Of a stretch of DNA of 64,000 bases, positions 8,088 to 17,516 are shown one piece after another (within the stretch, counting starts at the first letter, position 1; each line of letters opens with the position of its first letter). The notes under the pieces are model-generated. The model saw nothing but the letters and a program-made list of their open reading frames with translations, was not told where the DNA came from and made no database searches. A program made the translations under genes and the position numbers. Source of the stretch: Pseudomonas crudilactis (GTDB lineage Bacteria; Pseudomonadota; Gammaproteobacteria; Pseudomonadales; Pseudomonadaceae); assembly GCF_013433315.1 (NCBI RefSeq), contig NZ_WXVV01000003.1:62001-126000 (forward strand), read 5' to 3'.

Positions 8088-8495
8088 TTACACCGCCGTA
8101 TGCAGGCGAATCGCGCTAACGATGCTTTTGGTGCTCCACGCGCATTCGGCGTTCGCGGCGTTGCGCACGACCGTGGAAATGCGCTCGGCGCCGAAGGGTT
8201 TGATCGCGATGATGACTTTGCCCATACGCTTGGCGATCTCGATTTCCTTGTTGATCCACTTGCTGTAGGTCGAGTACATGCCAGCCATGATCAGCACCGC
8301 CGAGCAAGGGCGGATCTTGTTCTCGATGGCTTCCTCCAGTTGCTTGTCGGTTTGCGCGCCCAAAATCGGGTTATGCGGCGGTACGGAAAAATTCTTGAAG
8401 GTGAAACCCGGTTGCGCGCCGAGCAGGCGTACCAGATTGTCGTGGGCGTGGGAGTAGTTCCACGAATGGCTGATGAACAGATGATAGGTTTGCAT
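8088..8495 (-). CDS. ThsB-like TIR protein (first gene of TIR-caspase operon)
   Basis: A 135-residue protein of the TIR-like (DUF1863/ThsB) family. It starts HLFISHSWNYS, has FKNFSVPPHNPI, VLIMAGMYSTYSKWINKEI and a late IVSAIR helix. Glu84, four residues after Trp80, fits the catalytic Glu position of ThsB enzymes that make cyclic ADP-ribose signals. The ATG at 8495 follows GAGGAA and gives the compact family length; the upstream in-frame ATG at 8546 would add 17 residues outside the fold. It leads the minus-strand operon; the caspase gene starts 2 bp after its stop. Confidence 0.87.
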   Translation of the reverse strand: MQTYHLFISHSWNYSHAHDNLVRLLGAQPGFTFKNFSVPPHNPILGAQTDKQLEEAIENKIRPCSAVLIMAGMYSTYSKWINKEIEIAKRMGKVIIAIKPFGAERISTVVRNAANAECAWSTKSIVSAIRLHTAV

Positions 8496-8707
8496 GGGGT
8501 TCCTCGGAAGTCGCGAATGTGCGAAGGAGGAAGTGACTGTAGGCACCTGCGTGATGGCTACAAGGTGTTGGCGGCAAAAGAGAAATGTCCTGCAAGCAGG
8601 CGCGCTAAAGCCCTACAGAAAGGTCTGATGTTTAAGCGTTCGGGGGATTTGCAGGGGGTGATCCTACGGCCGGCAGCCCTGTGCTTCAGGGCTGCCGGTG
8701 CGGCTGT
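8496..8707. other. Gap between defence operon and rsgA, with rsgA 3' hairpin
   Basis: Gene-free region that should contain the promoter of the TIR-caspase operon; no convincing hexamers were found. At 8670-8698 there is a perfect 12-bp stem CCGGCAGCCCTG/CAGGGCTGCCGG with loop TGCTT, 10 bp downstream of the rsgA stop. No U-tract follows, so it may terminate rsgA or simply protect the mRNA 3' end. Confidence 0.5.
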
Positions 8708-9739
8708 TTAATAGCCGTTTTCAGGCAGGCTGGCGATGATCGAGCGGTAGCTGTTCATCCGTTGCTGTTGCACGCGACCGTCTTCCAGCGCCTTGAGCAG
8801 CGCACAGCCCGGTTCACGGTCGTGTTTGCAGTCGCGGAAACGGCAAGTGCCGAGCAGGTCGTTGAACTCGATGAAACCGGCTTCGACATCGGCGCGGCTG
8901 ACGTGGCCCAGGCCGAATTCACGGATGCCCGGGGAGTCGATCAGCTCACCGCCACCGGGAAAGTGGAACAGGCGCGCGGTGGTCGTCGTATGCGTGCCCT
9001 GGCCGGACAACTCGGACAGCGGCCCGACACGGGTTTCCACTTCAGGCAGCAGGCTGTTGACCAGCGAAGACTTGCCGACACCGGACTGGCCGACGAACAC
9101 ACTGATGCGGCCATCGAGCTGCTGTTGCAGTTGTTCCATGCCATTGCCGTGGTGCGCCGACACTTCCAGCACCGGATAACCCAGCGTGCGGTACACCGCC
9201 AGCAGCGCATTGAGCGCCGGGGCGTTCTGCTCGTCGATCAGGTCGAATTTGTTCAGCAGCAGCAACGGACGGATGCCCGCGTGTTCCGCCGCGACCAGAT
9301 AGCGGTCGATCAGGTTGGCATGCGGCTCGGGCAGCGGCGCGAAGACGATGACGATCATGTCGACGTTGGCGGCTACCGGTTTGAGCTGGCCACGGCTGTC
9401 CGGGCGGCACAGTTCGGTGGTGCGCGGCAGTTGCGCGACAATTACCCCGATGCCCTGATTACCGGCACGCCAGACGACGGTGTCGCCGGTTACCAGTGCG
9501 GGCAGGTTGGCGCGCAAGTGGCAGCGGAAGACCTGGCCGGCCTGATCACCGTCAACGGCCTCGACCTCGACCTGCACACCGAAGTGGGCGATCACCAGAC
9601 CTGTCTGTTCCGGGCCCAGATCGCCGCCCTCAAGGGCTTCGACAGCCGAGGACTCGCGTTTGGCGGCGCGTGCAGCGCGTTCGCCCTGAATCTTTTCGAT
9701 GCGCCAGTTTTGACGACGATTGAGTTGGCGTTTGGCCAT
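8708..9739 (-). CDS. rsgA: Ribosome small subunit-dependent GTPase RsgA
   Basis: A 343-residue GTPase acting in late 30S ribosome maturation. It has an N-terminal OB fold (about 45-115), then a circularly permuted GTPase core in the order G4 NKFD (about 164), G5 SAHHG, G1 GQSGVGKSS (about 217-225), G3 DSPG (about 268). A C-terminal zinc site reads C-x4-C-x-H-x5-C ([15 protein letters not shown]). The first 35 residues are basic. It is divergent from orn. In P. aeruginosa motB and rsgA are neighbours as I recall, so the material between them here is probably an insertion. Confidence 0.96.
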   Translation of the reverse strand: MAKRQLNRRQNWRIEKIQGERAARAAKRESSAVEALEGGDLGPEQTGLVIAHFGVQVEVEAVDGDQAGQVFRCHLRANLPALVTGDTVVWRAGNQGIGVIVAQLPRTTELCRPDSRGQLKPVAANVDMIVIVFAPLPEPHANLIDRYLVAAEHAGIRPLLLLNKFDLIDEQNAPALNALLAVYRTLGYPVLEVSAHHGNGMEQLQQQLDGRISVFVGQSGVGKSSLVNSLLPEVETRVGPLSELSGQGTHTTTTARLFHFPGGGELIDSPGIREFGLGHVSRADVEAGFIEFNDLLGTCRFRDCKHDREPGCALLKALEDGRVQQQRMNSYRSIIASLPENGY

Positions 9740-9846
9740 GGGTGTTCCGTCTGAAGAATGCAGCGATTAGGTAAAACGGCCGCGAGTTTAGCACGCCCGG
9801 GCACTGGCCTAGGCTAAACTGCGCACCATTGCCTAGGAGCCGAAAT

Positions 9847-10389
9847 ATGCCAAACCCGCAGAACCTGATCTGGATCGACCTGGAAATGACCGGTCTGGAT
9901 CCGGAAAACGACGTCATCATCGAGATGGCCACCATCGTCACCGACAGTGACCTCAACACCCTGGCTGAAGGCCCGGTAATTGCCATCCACCACAGCGACG
10001 AAGTGCTCGCGCGCATGGACGAATGGAACACGCGCACTCACGGCAACTCCGGCCTGACCCAGCGCGTGCGCGACAGCCGTATCAGCATGGCTGAAGCCGA
10101 AGCGGAAACCATCGCCTTCCTGGAGAAGTGGGTGCCGAAGGGCAAGTCACCGATCTGCGGCAACAGCATCTGCCAGGATCGCCGCTTCCTTTATACCCAC
10201 ATGAAAGGGCTGGAAAGCTACTTCCACTACCGCAACCTCGACGTCTCCACGCTCAAGGAACTGGCCGCGCGCTGGGCACCGGACGTGCGCGACAGCTTCA
10301 AGAAGGGCAGCACGCACCTGGCGCTGGACGACATCCGCGAATCGATCGCCGAACTGCAGCACTACCGCAAGCACTTCATCAAGTTCTGA
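9847..10389 (+). CDS. orn: Oligoribonuclease
   Basis: A 180-residue DEDDh 3'-5' exoribonuclease that degrades 2-5 nt RNA fragments, including pGpG from c-di-GMP turnover. Motifs are visible: Exo[13 protein letters not shown] (residues 10-21), ExoII around NSICQDRRF, and Exo[14 protein letters not shown] near 158-168. The ATG at 9847 follows AGGAG with good spacing; an in-frame ATG at 9829 lacks support. It is divergent from rsgA and followed by a terminator. Confidence 0.97.
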   Translation: MPNPQNLIWIDLEMTGLDPENDVIIEMATIVTDSDLNTLAEGPVIAIHHSDEVLARMDEWNTRTHGNSGLTQRVRDSRISMAEAEAETIAFLEKWVPKGKSPICGNSICQDRRFLYTHMKGLESYFHYRNLDVSTLKELAARWAPDVRDSFKKGSTHLALDDIRESIAELQHYRKHFIKF

Positions 10390-10400
10390 TTGCTGGCGGT

Positions 10401-10429
10401 GGGGGCAAACCCTGCAACTGCCCCCTTTT
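10401..10429 (+). terminator. Intrinsic terminator after orn
   Basis: Stem GGGGGCA (10401-10407) with TGCCCCC (10419-10425), loop of 11 bases, followed by TTTT. Confidence 0.75.
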
Positions 10430-10481
10430 GGTGCTGCACTGAAATGGCTAGACTGCGCGCCTTCCTGCCTGGATCACCACC

Positions 10482-11093
10482 ATGTTGCTGATGCTCTATC
10501 TGATCGCCATTACCGCTGAAGCCATGACTGGCGCTCTGTCTGCGGGCCGTCGCGGCATGGACTGGTTCGGTGTGGTGTTGATTGCCTGCGTCACGGCATT
10601 GGGCGGCGGTTCGGTGCGCGATGTGCTGCTTGGGCATTACCCGCTGACCTGGGTCAAACACCCTGAATACCTGGTGCTGACTTCCGTCGCGGCGATGTTC
10701 ACCGTGTTCACCGCGCGCTGGATGCGCCACCTGCGCTCGCTGTTCCTGGTGCTCGATGCCGTCGGTCTGGTGGCGTTCACCCTGATCGGCTGCATGACTG
10801 CGCTGGAAATGGGCCACGGCATGTTGGTGGCGTCTGTCAGCGGCGTGATTACCGGTGTCTTTGGTGGCATCCTGCGCGATATCTTCTGCAACGACATTCC
10901 GCTGATTTTCCGCCGAGAGCTATACGCCAGCGTCTCGTTTGCAGCGGCGTGGTGTTACATGCTTTGCCTGTACCTGAACGTACCGAGCGAGCAGGCGATT
11001 CTGATCACGTTGTTCGGCGGCTTCCTGCTGCGCCTGCTGGCAATTCGTTTCCACTGGGAAATGCCCAAGTTCGTTTATAACGACGCGCCTTGA
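10482..11093 (+). CDS. TRIC/UPF0126 family membrane protein
   Basis: A 203-residue inner-membrane protein with about seven hydrophobic segments. It carries the family's duplicated motif: GGGSVRDVLLG (about 46-56) and GGILRDIFCND (about 128-138). This is the UPF0126/YadS family, bacterial relatives of trimeric intracellular cation (TRIC) channels. Transported ion and physiology are not known for this gene. Its 3' end overlaps the convergent queG by 19 bp. ATG at 10491 is an alternative start. Confidence 0.9.
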   Translation: MLLMLYLIAITAEAMTGALSAGRRGMDWFGVVLIACVTALGGGSVRDVLLGHYPLTWVKHPEYLVLTSVAAMFTVFTARWMRHLRSLFLVLDAVGLVAFTLIGCMTALEMGHGMLVASVSGVITGVFGGILRDIFCNDIPLIFRRELYASVSFAAAWCYMLCLYLNVPSEQAILITLFGGFLLRLLAIRFHWEMPKFVYNDAP

Positions 11094-12154
11094 CGTTGGG
11101 CGTGCTGCTTCAGCGCCCACTCGACGTGCTCTTGTACCAGCGCTGACGGGTATTCACGGCGCGCCTTCAATGCTTCCAGTACCGGAATGCTCGAGGGCGC
11201 ATTGCCCAGTCCCACGGCCAGATTGCGCAGCCAGCGTTCATACCCGGCCCGACGCAGCGGTGAGCCTTCGGTACTGCTGAGAAATTTGTCTTCATCCCAC
11301 ATGAACAGTTCAGCCAGTTCAGCGTTGTCCAGATTGTGCCGTGGCTTGAAGTCGCTTTCCCCGGAAGGTTTGGCGAACCGGTTCCACGGGCAGACGATCT
11401 GGCAGTCATCGCAACCGAACACGCGGTTGCCGATCAGCGGACGCAGGTCTTCGGGAATCGCGTTTTTCAGTTCGATGGTCAGATAAGAAATACAGCGCCG
11501 CGCGTCCAGTACATAAGGGCCGACGAAGGCATTCGTCGGGCAGATGTCGAGGCACGCGGTACAGCGGCCGCAATGTTCAGTGCTGTGCGGCTCATCCACC
11601 GGCAATGGCAGGTCGACGAACAGCTCACTGAGAAAGAAATAACTGCCAGCCTTGCGATTCAGCACCAAGGTATTTTTGCCGATCCAGCCCAGCCCGGCCT
11701 GTTCGGCGATGGCTTTTTCCAGCACCGGCGCGCTGTCGACAAACGCGCGGAAACCGAACGGGCCAATCTCCGATTGAATCTTGTCGGCCAATTGCTGCAC
11801 ACGTTTACGGATCAATTTGTGGTAATCGCGGCCCAAGGCATAACGCGACACGTAAGCTTTTTCCGGTTGCGCGAGCATTTGCGCCATTTGTGTGTCGCCG
11901 GGCAGGTAGTCCATGCGCAACGAGACCACGCGTAAAGTGCCCGGCACCAGTTCTTCGGGGTGCGAGCGTTTGCTGCCATGGGCGCCCATGTAGTCCATTT
12001 CGCCGTGGTAGCCGGCCTCGAGCCAGCGCGCGAGGTGCTGTTCATGCTCGGCCAGATCCAGACCGCTGATGCCGACTTGCTGAAAGCCCAGCTCGCGGCC
12101 CCAATCCTTGATCGATTGGGCGAGGGCGGGCAGGTCTGTGGTGATGGCGGACAT
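11075..12154 (-). CDS. queG: Epoxyqueuosine reductase QueG
   Basis: A 359-residue cobalamin-dependent iron-sulfur enzyme that reduces epoxyqueuosine in tRNA to queuosine. Two [4Fe-4S] clusters are encoded: CGRCTACLDICP and, later, GCDDCQIVCPW. A C-terminal HEAT-like segment (about 300-355) fits tRNA binding. The frame is open to 12226, but ATG at 12154 gives the usual N-terminus (MSAITTDLPALAQSIK); no strong SD is seen. It is divergent from nnr. Confidence 0.95.
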   Translation of the reverse strand: MSAITTDLPALAQSIKDWGRELGFQQVGISGLDLAEHEQHLARWLEAGYHGEMDYMGAHGSKRSHPEELVPGTLRVVSLRMDYLPGDTQMAQMLAQPEKAYVSRYALGRDYHKLIRKRVQQLADKIQSEIGPFGFRAFVDSAPVLEKAIAEQAGLGWIGKNTLVLNRKAGSYFFLSELFVDLPLPVDEPHSTEHCGRCTACLDICPTNAFVGPYVLDARRCISYLTIELKNAIPEDLRPLIGNRVFGCDDCQIVCPWNRFAKPSGESDFKPRHNLDNAELAELFMWDEDKFLSSTEGSPLRRAGYERWLRNLAVGLGNAPSSIPVLEALKARREYPSALVQEHVEWALKQHAQRQGASL

Positions 12155-12183
12155 GAGGCGAGAGAAACCGGAGCTGAGGTGCG

Positions 12184-12189
12184 TATAAT
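12184..12189 (+). promoter_or_regulatory. Possible -10 box for nnr
   Basis: Perfect TATAAT hexamer 28 bp before the nnr ATG. No good -35 hexamer is seen at 17 bp spacing, so this is only a candidate. Confidence 0.35.
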
Positions 12190-12217
12190 TCTGCCAGACA
12201 TCGGAGCCCGAAGACGC

Positions 12218-13717
12218 ATGCCGCACACGAAAGATGAATTACCCGACGCGCTGTATGGCGCCGCACAGGTGCGCGAACTCGATGCACGGCTGATTGCCGC
12301 CGGTACGCCGGGCTTCGAATTGATGCAGCGCGCAGCGCATGCGACCTGGCGAGCGCTGGTGCGGCAATGGCCGTCGGCGACTGAACTGACGGTGCTGGCG
12401 GGGCATGGCAACAATGCCGGTGACGGTTATCTGGTCGCGGCCATGGCGCAGCGGGCCGGGTGGTCGGTGCGCATATTGGCGGTCGGCGATCCGCAGCGTT
12501 TGCAGGGCGATGCCGCGCGGGCACATGCCGAGGCTTTGACTGAAGGCGTCGTGGTGCAGGGTTGGCAGCCTGATAGTGAACTGCGCGGCGTCATTCTCGA
12601 CGCCTTGCTCGGCACGGGGCTGAGCGGGGATGTGCGCGAGCCTTATGTCTCCGCGATCAAGGCAATCAACGCCAGCGGTTTGCAAGTGACCGCCGTCGAC
12701 ATCCCTTCCGGATTGTGTGCCGATACTGGACACGTGCTGGGTGTCGCCGTGCGAGCGGATCTGACGGTGACCTTCATCGGCCTGAAACTCGGTTTGTTCG
12801 CCGGGGAGGCGGCGGATCACATCGGCGAATTGCTGTTTAACGATTTGCAGGCCAGTGCCGACATCTATCGTGGCATTCAGGTTATCGCCCAACGGCTCAA
12901 CACGGCTAATCTTCCGCGGTTAGCGGCGCGTGCCCCGACTTCGCACAAGGGCCGCTTCGGCCATGTGTTGCTGATCGGTGGCGATCACGGTTTTGGCGGG
13001 GCAATTTTGCTCAGCACCGAAACGGCTTTGCGCAGCGGTGCGGGCATGGTGTCGCTCGCAACCCGTCCTGAACACGTCCCGGCGGCGCTGACGCGAGTGC
13101 CGGAAGCCATGGCGCTCGGAACCTCCTCGGCCAATCAGTTGATGAGTTTGCTGGAGAAAGTTTCTGTACTGGTGGTTGGTCCGGGGTTGGGACAGGCCAG
13201 TTGGGGGCGGGCGCTGTTGTCATCTGCCGCCAATGCCGCGCTGCCGCAAGTCTGGGACGCCGATGCGTTGAACCTGTTGGCCAGTGGTCTGGTCGAGTTG
13301 CCCAAGGATTGCGTGATCACGCCGCATCCGGGCGAAGCCGCGCGTTTGCTGGGAATCAGCACTGCAGAAGTGCAAGCGGATCGTCCCGCGGCGGCGCTGG
13401 CGCTGAGCAAAAGATATACAGCAGTGGTTGTGTTGAAAGGCGCAGGCAGCCTGATCGCGCATCCCGATGGCCGCCTGGCGCTGTGTCACCAGGGCCATCC
13501 AGCCATGGCCACCGCCGGCCTTGGCGACGTGCTGGCCGGTTTGACCGGTGCGCTGCTGGCGCAAGGCATGGACGGCTTCGATGCTGCCTGCCTGGCCGTC
13601 TGGCTGCACGCCAATGCTGGTCTGCAACAAGGTAAATTCGGCCGTGGGCTGGCGGCCAGTGATCTGATTCCAGCCATTCGTCAGTTGTTGGAGGAGCAAG
13701 CACCGTGTCTGAAGTAA
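12218..13717 (+). CDS. nnr: Bifunctional NAD(P)HX epimerase/dehydratase
   Basis: A 499-residue fusion that repairs hydrated NAD(P)H. The N-terminal epimerase (YjeF_N, about 10-215) shows GHGNNAGDGYLVA and VTAVDIPSGL. The C-terminal ADP/ATP-dependent dehydratase (YjeF_C, ribokinase-like, about 230-495) shows HKGRFGHVLLIGG, WDADALNLL, TPHPGEAARLL and GHPAMATAGLGDVLAG. The open frame extends upstream to 11960 but through queG on the other strand; ATG at 12218 gives a normal N-terminus. It overlaps tsaE by 13 bp. Confidence 0.95.
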   Translation: MPHTKDELPDALYGAAQVRELDARLIAAGTPGFELMQRAAHATWRALVRQWPSATELTVLAGHGNNAGDGYLVAAMAQRAGWSVRILAVGDPQRLQGDAARAHAEALTEGVVVQGWQPDSELRGVILDALLGTGLSGDVREPYVSAIKAINASGLQVTAVDIPSGLCADTGHVLGVAVRADLTVTFIGLKLGLFAGEAADHIGELLFNDLQASADIYRGIQVIAQRLNTANLPRLAARAPTSHKGRFGHVLLIGGDHGFGGAILLSTETALRSGAGMVSLATRPEHVPAALTRVPEAMALGTSSANQLMSLLEKVSVLVVGPGLGQASWGRALLSSAANAALPQVWDADALNLLASGLVELPKDCVITPHPGEAARLLGISTAEVQADRPAAALALSKRYTAVVVLKGAGSLIAHPDGRLALCHQGHPAMATAGLGDVLAGLTGALLAQGMDGFDAACLAVWLHANAGLQQGKFGRGLAASDLIPAIRQLLEEQAPCLK

Positions 13718-14175
13718 CCCTGTACCTGGCCGATGAACAGGCCATGAGCGACTTTGGCGCACGGATCGCCCGCGTGACCCAGGGCCACGGGCTGATTTTT
13801 CTCGAAGGCAACCTGGGGATGGGCAAAACCACGCTGTCACGGGGCATCATTCGCGGCTTGGGCCATGTCGGTGCGGTAAAAAGTCCGACCTTCACCCTGG
13901 TTGAGCCCTACGAGATCGGCGACGTCCGCGCCTTCCACTTCGACCTGTATCGATTGGTCGATCCGGAAGAACTTGAGTTTCTCGGCATCCGCGACTACTT
14001 CGAAGACGATGCGCTGTGCCTGATCGAGTGGCCCGATAAAGGTGCAGGCTTTTTGCCAAAGCCTGACCTGACCATTACCATTAGCCCGCAAGACAGCGGG
14101 CGTTCGCTGAAAATTTTATCCCAGGGCTCGCGTGGCGAGGCCTGGTGTGCCGCTTTGGCATTGGAATCCAATTAA
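13705..14175 (+). CDS. tsaE: tRNA t6A biosynthesis ATPase TsaE
   Basis: A 156-residue P-loop ATPase that works with TsaB and TsaD to make N6-threonylcarbamoyladenosine in ANN-decoding tRNAs. Walker A is GNLGMGKTTLSRG (about 35-47), followed by the switch SPTFTLVEPYE and the Walker B-like CLIEWPDK. It starts with GTG at 13705, preceded by GGAGGAGC, inside the 3' end of nnr; amiB begins directly after its stop. Tight packing indicates an nnr-tsaE-amiB-mutL-miaA-hfq-hflX operon. Confidence 0.95.
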   Translation: MSEVTLYLADEQAMSDFGARIARVTQGHGLIFLEGNLGMGKTTLSRGIIRGLGHVGAVKSPTFTLVEPYEIGDVRAFHFDLYRLVDPEELEFLGIRDYFEDDALCLIEWPDKGAGFLPKPDLTITISPQDSGRSLKILSQGSRGEAWCAALALESN

Positions 14176-15606
14176 ATGATGGGGTTAGGTATGCGCTTTC
14201 GCGCGTTGGTGGCTGCCGCTGGACTGTTGTTGATGGCAGTAACCGTCAACGCTGTGGCCGATTCGAAGGTCAACAGCGTGCGCTTGTGGCGGGCGCCGGA
14301 CAACACGCGACTGGTCTTCGACCTGAGCGGTCCGGTGCAGCACAGCGTGTTTACCCTGACCGCTCCGGATCGACTGGTGATCGACATCAACGGCGCCACC
14401 CTCGGTGCGCCGCTGAATGTGCAGACCGCGAACACGCCGATCACCGCAATGCGTTCGGCCCAGCGCACACCGACCGACCTGCGCGTGGTCATCGACCTGA
14501 AAAAAGCCGTCACCCCGAAAAGCTTCTCGCTGGCGCCGAATGCGCAGTACGGCAACCGTTTGGTGGTCGACCTGTTCGACAATCCGGCCGACGCCGCACC
14601 GCCGCCTGCGCCAACGCCGCAGGTGGCCACCGTGCCAGCGGTGCCGGTAACCCCGACCGAACCTGCAATCAAGTTGCCGCCAGCCCCGGCCGGCAAGCGC
14701 GACATCATTGTCGTGATCGACGCCGGCCACGGTGGTGAGGACCCGGGTGCGTCCGGCTCGCGCGGCCAGCGTGAGAAAGACGTGGTATTGCAGATCGCCC
14801 GCGAATTGCAGCGTCAGGTCAACGGCATGAAAGGCTTCCGCGCCGAATTGACCCGCACCGGCGACTACTTCATCCCGTTGCGCGGCCGTACCGAAATTGC
14901 CCGCAAGAAGGGCGCCGACCTGTTCGTTTCGATTCACGCCGACGCCGCGCCATCTGCTGCAGCCTTCGGTGCGTCGGTGTTTGCCTTGTCTGATCGCGGC
15001 GCAACTTCCGAGACCGCCCGTTGGCTGGCCGACAGCGAAAACCGTTCCGACTTGATCGGTGGTGCCGGCAACGTCAGCCTCGACGACAAGGACCGCATGC
15101 TCGCCGGCGTGTTGCTCGATTTGTCGATGACTGCCTCGCTGACCTCCAGCCTCAACGTCGGCCAGAAAGTCCTGACCAACATCGGCCGCGTCACGCCGTT
15201 GCACAAACAGCGTGTGGAGCAGGCCGGGTTCATGGTGCTGAAATCGCCGGATATCCCGTCGATCCTGGTCGAAACCGGCTTCATCTCCAATGCCAACGAA
15301 GCGAACAAGCTCTCGGCATCGAGCCACCAGCAAGCGCTGGCCCGCTCGATCAGCAGCGGCGTGCGCCAGTTCTTCCAGCAGAATCCGCCACCGGGCACGT
15401 ACATCGCCTGGCTGCGTGATTCCGGCAAGATCGCCCAAGGCCCGCGCGATCATCGCGTCGGGCCGGGTGAAACGCTGGCGATGATCGGCGTGCGCTATCA
15501 GGTGTCGCCGGCCACGCTGCGTGCGGCCAACAACCTGAAAAGTGACGAGTTGAAAGTTGGTCAGCACCTGACCATTCCAGGCACCGAACTGGCGTCCAAA
15601 GAATGA
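14176..15606 (+). CDS. amiB: N-acetylmuramoyl-L-alanine amidase AmiB
   Basis: A 476-residue periplasmic amidase that cleaves septal peptidoglycan stem peptides during cell separation. Order: signal peptide ([22 protein letters not shown]), AMIN domain (about 30-130), Pro/Ala linker (about 140-170), Amidase_3 catalytic domain (about 175-405) with zinc ligands in [21 protein letters not shown] and the late VETGF glutamate, then a C-terminal LysM domain (about 425-470). ATG at 14176 or the third ATG at 14191 could be the start; both keep the signal peptide. It overlaps mutL by ATGA. Confidence 0.95.
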   Translation: MMGLGMRFRALVAAAGLLLMAVTVNAVADSKVNSVRLWRAPDNTRLVFDLSGPVQHSVFTLTAPDRLVIDINGATLGAPLNVQTANTPITAMRSAQRTPTDLRVVIDLKKAVTPKSFSLAPNAQYGNRLVVDLFDNPADAAPPPAPTPQVATVPAVPVTPTEPAIKLPPAPAGKRDIIVVIDAGHGGEDPGASGSRGQREKDVVLQIARELQRQVNGMKGFRAELTRTGDYFIPLRGRTEIARKKGADLFVSIHADAAPSAAAFGASVFALSDRGATSETARWLADSENRSDLIGGAGNVSLDDKDRMLAGVLLDLSMTASLTSSLNVGQKVLTNIGRVTPLHKQRVEQAGFMVLKSPDIPSILVETGFISNANEANKLSASSHQQALARSISSGVRQFFQQNPPPGTYIAWLRDSGKIAQGPRDHRVGPGETLAMIGVRYQVSPATLRAANNLKSDELKVGQHLTIPGTELASKE

Positions 15607-17516
15607 ACGAAGTGTTGAGCGCTGCCGCCCGCATCGAACTGCTCAGCCCTCGGCTGGCGAACCAGATTGCCGCCGGTGAGGTGGTTGAACGCCCGGCTTC
15701 GGTGATCAAGGAGCTGTTGGAAAACAGCCTCGATTCCGGCGCCAAACGCATTGATGTCGACGTCGAGCAGGGTGGCGTCAAGTTGCTCCGTGTGCGCGAC
15801 GATGGCAGCGGGATTTCCGCCGATGACCTGCCGCTGGCGCTGGCTCGTCACGCCACCAGCAAGATCCGCAACCTGGAAGACCTTGAGCAGGTGATGAGCC
15901 TCGGTTTCCGTGGCGAGGCACTGGCGTCGATCAGTTCGGTGGCACGCCTCACGCTGACCTCGCGCACCCGTGACGCCGATCAGGCCTGGCAGGTGGAAAC
16001 CGAAGGCCGCGACATGGCGCCCCGGGTTCAACCAGCGGCGCATCCGGTCGGCACCTCGGTGGAAGTGCGCGACCTGTTTTTCAACACCCCCGCGCGGCGT
16101 AAATTCCTCAAGACCGAAAAAACCGAATTCGATCACCTGCAAGAAGTGATCAAGCGTTTGGCGCTGGCGCGTTTCGACGTGGCTTTCCATCTGCGCCATA
16201 ACGGCAAGACCATTCTCAGCCTGCACGAAGCCCACGATGATGCGGCCCGCGCCCGGCGTGTGGCGGCAATCTGCGGCTCGGGGTTTCTGGAGCAGGCGCT
16301 GCCGATCGAGATCGAGCGCAACGGCTTGCATCTGTGGGGCTGGGTTGGCCTGCCGACGTTCAACCGTAGCCAGGCGGATTTGCAGTACTTCTTTGTGAAT
16401 GGCCGGGCGGTGCGCGACAAACTGGTCGCCCACGCGGTGCGTCAGGCCTATCGCGACGTGCTGTTCAACGGCCGTCACCCGACGTTTGCGCTGTTTTTCG
16501 AAGTTGATCCGGCGGCCGTCGACGTCAACGTGCACCCGACCAAGCACGAAGTGCGTTTCCGTGACGGGCGCATGGTGCATGACTTCCTTTACGGCACTTT
16601 GCACCGCGCGTTGGGCGATGTGCGCCCGGAAGACCAGCTTGCCGGTTCCGTGACCACAGCCGTCGTGCGGCCGACGGGCCTCGATGCCGGGGAGTTCGGA
16701 CCGCAAGGCGAAATGCGTTTGGCGGCCAATGCGCTGCTGGAGCAACCGCAGGCGCAACCGGCGTTCAATACCTCGTCCGGTGCCAGTGCTGGCGGCGCCT
16801 ATCAGTACCAATACACACCGCGTCCGCAATCGGCCGTGCCGCCGGCGGCTGAGGCGCAGGCTGCATACCGCGAGTTTTTCGCGCCGCTGCCTGAGGCCAA
16901 TGCCAACGCATTGCCGGCTGGTCAGGAAGATATTCCTCCGCTCGGCTATGCCTTGGCGCAGTTGAAAGGTATCTACATTCTTTCCGAAAACGCCCAAGGG
17001 CTGGTGCTAGTGGACATGCACGCCGCTCACGAGCGGATCATGTACGAACGCCTGAAAATCGCTATGGCCAGCGAGGGTCTCAGTGGGCAGCCGTTATTGG
17101 TGCCGGAATCCCTCGCCGTTAGCCAGCGCGAGGCCGATTGCGCTGAAGAACACGCCGCATGGTTCCAGCGCCTGGGCTTCGAATTGCAGCGTCTGGGCCC
17201 GGAAACCTTGGCGATTCGCCAGATTCCGGCGTTGCTCAAGCAAGCTGAAGCCAACCGTCTGGTCGGTGACGTGCTGTCGGATCTGATGGAGTACGGCACC
17301 AGCGACCGGATTCAGGCACACCTCAACGAATTGCTCGGCACCATGGCCTGCCACGGCGCGATCCGCGCCAACCGGCGCCTGGCCCTGCCAGAAATGAACG
17401 GTCTGCTGCGTGACATGGAAAACACCGAGCGCAGCGGTCAATGCAACCATGGCCGACCGACCTGGACCCAATTGGGCCTGGACGATCTGGACAAACTGTT
17501 CCTGCGCGGTCGTTGA
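15603..17516 (+). CDS. mutL: DNA mismatch repair protein MutL
   Basis: A 637-residue GHKL ATPase that links MutS mismatch recognition to strand removal. N-terminal motifs: [34 protein letters not shown]. After a Pro/Ala-rich linker (about 360-440) the C-terminal dimerisation domain carries [12 protein letters not shown], which fits the D-x-H-A-x2-E-x4-E endonuclease motif, plus ACHGAIRAN and CNHGRPT. This predicts the nicking type of MutL, as in P. aeruginosa and unlike E. coli. It starts inside the amiB stop and its stop overlaps the miaA start by one base. Confidence 0.97.
   Translation: MNEVLSAAARIELLSPRLANQIAAGEVVERPASVIKELLENSLDSGAKRIDVDVEQGGVKLLRVRDDGSGISADDLPLALARHATSKIRNLEDLEQVMSLGFRGEALASISSVARLTLTSRTRDADQAWQVETEGRDMAPRVQPAAHPVGTSVEVRDLFFNTPARRKFLKTEKTEFDHLQEVIKRLALARFDVAFHLRHNGKTILSLHEAHDDAARARRVAAICGSGFLEQALPIEIERNGLHLWGWVGLPTFNRSQADLQYFFVNGRAVRDKLVAHAVRQAYRDVLFNGRHPTFALFFEVDPAAVDVNVHPTKHEVRFRDGRMVHDFLYGTLHRALGDVRPEDQLAGSVTTAVVRPTGLDAGEFGPQGEMRLAANALLEQPQAQPAFNTSSGASAGGAYQYQYTPRPQSAVPPAAEAQAAYREFFAPLPEANANALPAGQEDIPPLGYALAQLKGIYILSENAQGLVLVDMHAAHERIMYERLKIAMASEGLSGQPLLVPESLAVSQREADCAEEHAAWFQRLGFELQRLGPETLAIRQIPALLKQAEANRLVGDVLSDLMEYGTSDRIQAHLNELLGTMACHGAIRANRRLALPEMNGLLRDMENTERSGQCNHGRPTWTQLGLDDLDKLFLRGR

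Noticed and set aside
11960-12217. Longer nnr product starting at 11960
   Set aside because: The extra 86 residues are antisense to queG and have no family similarity.
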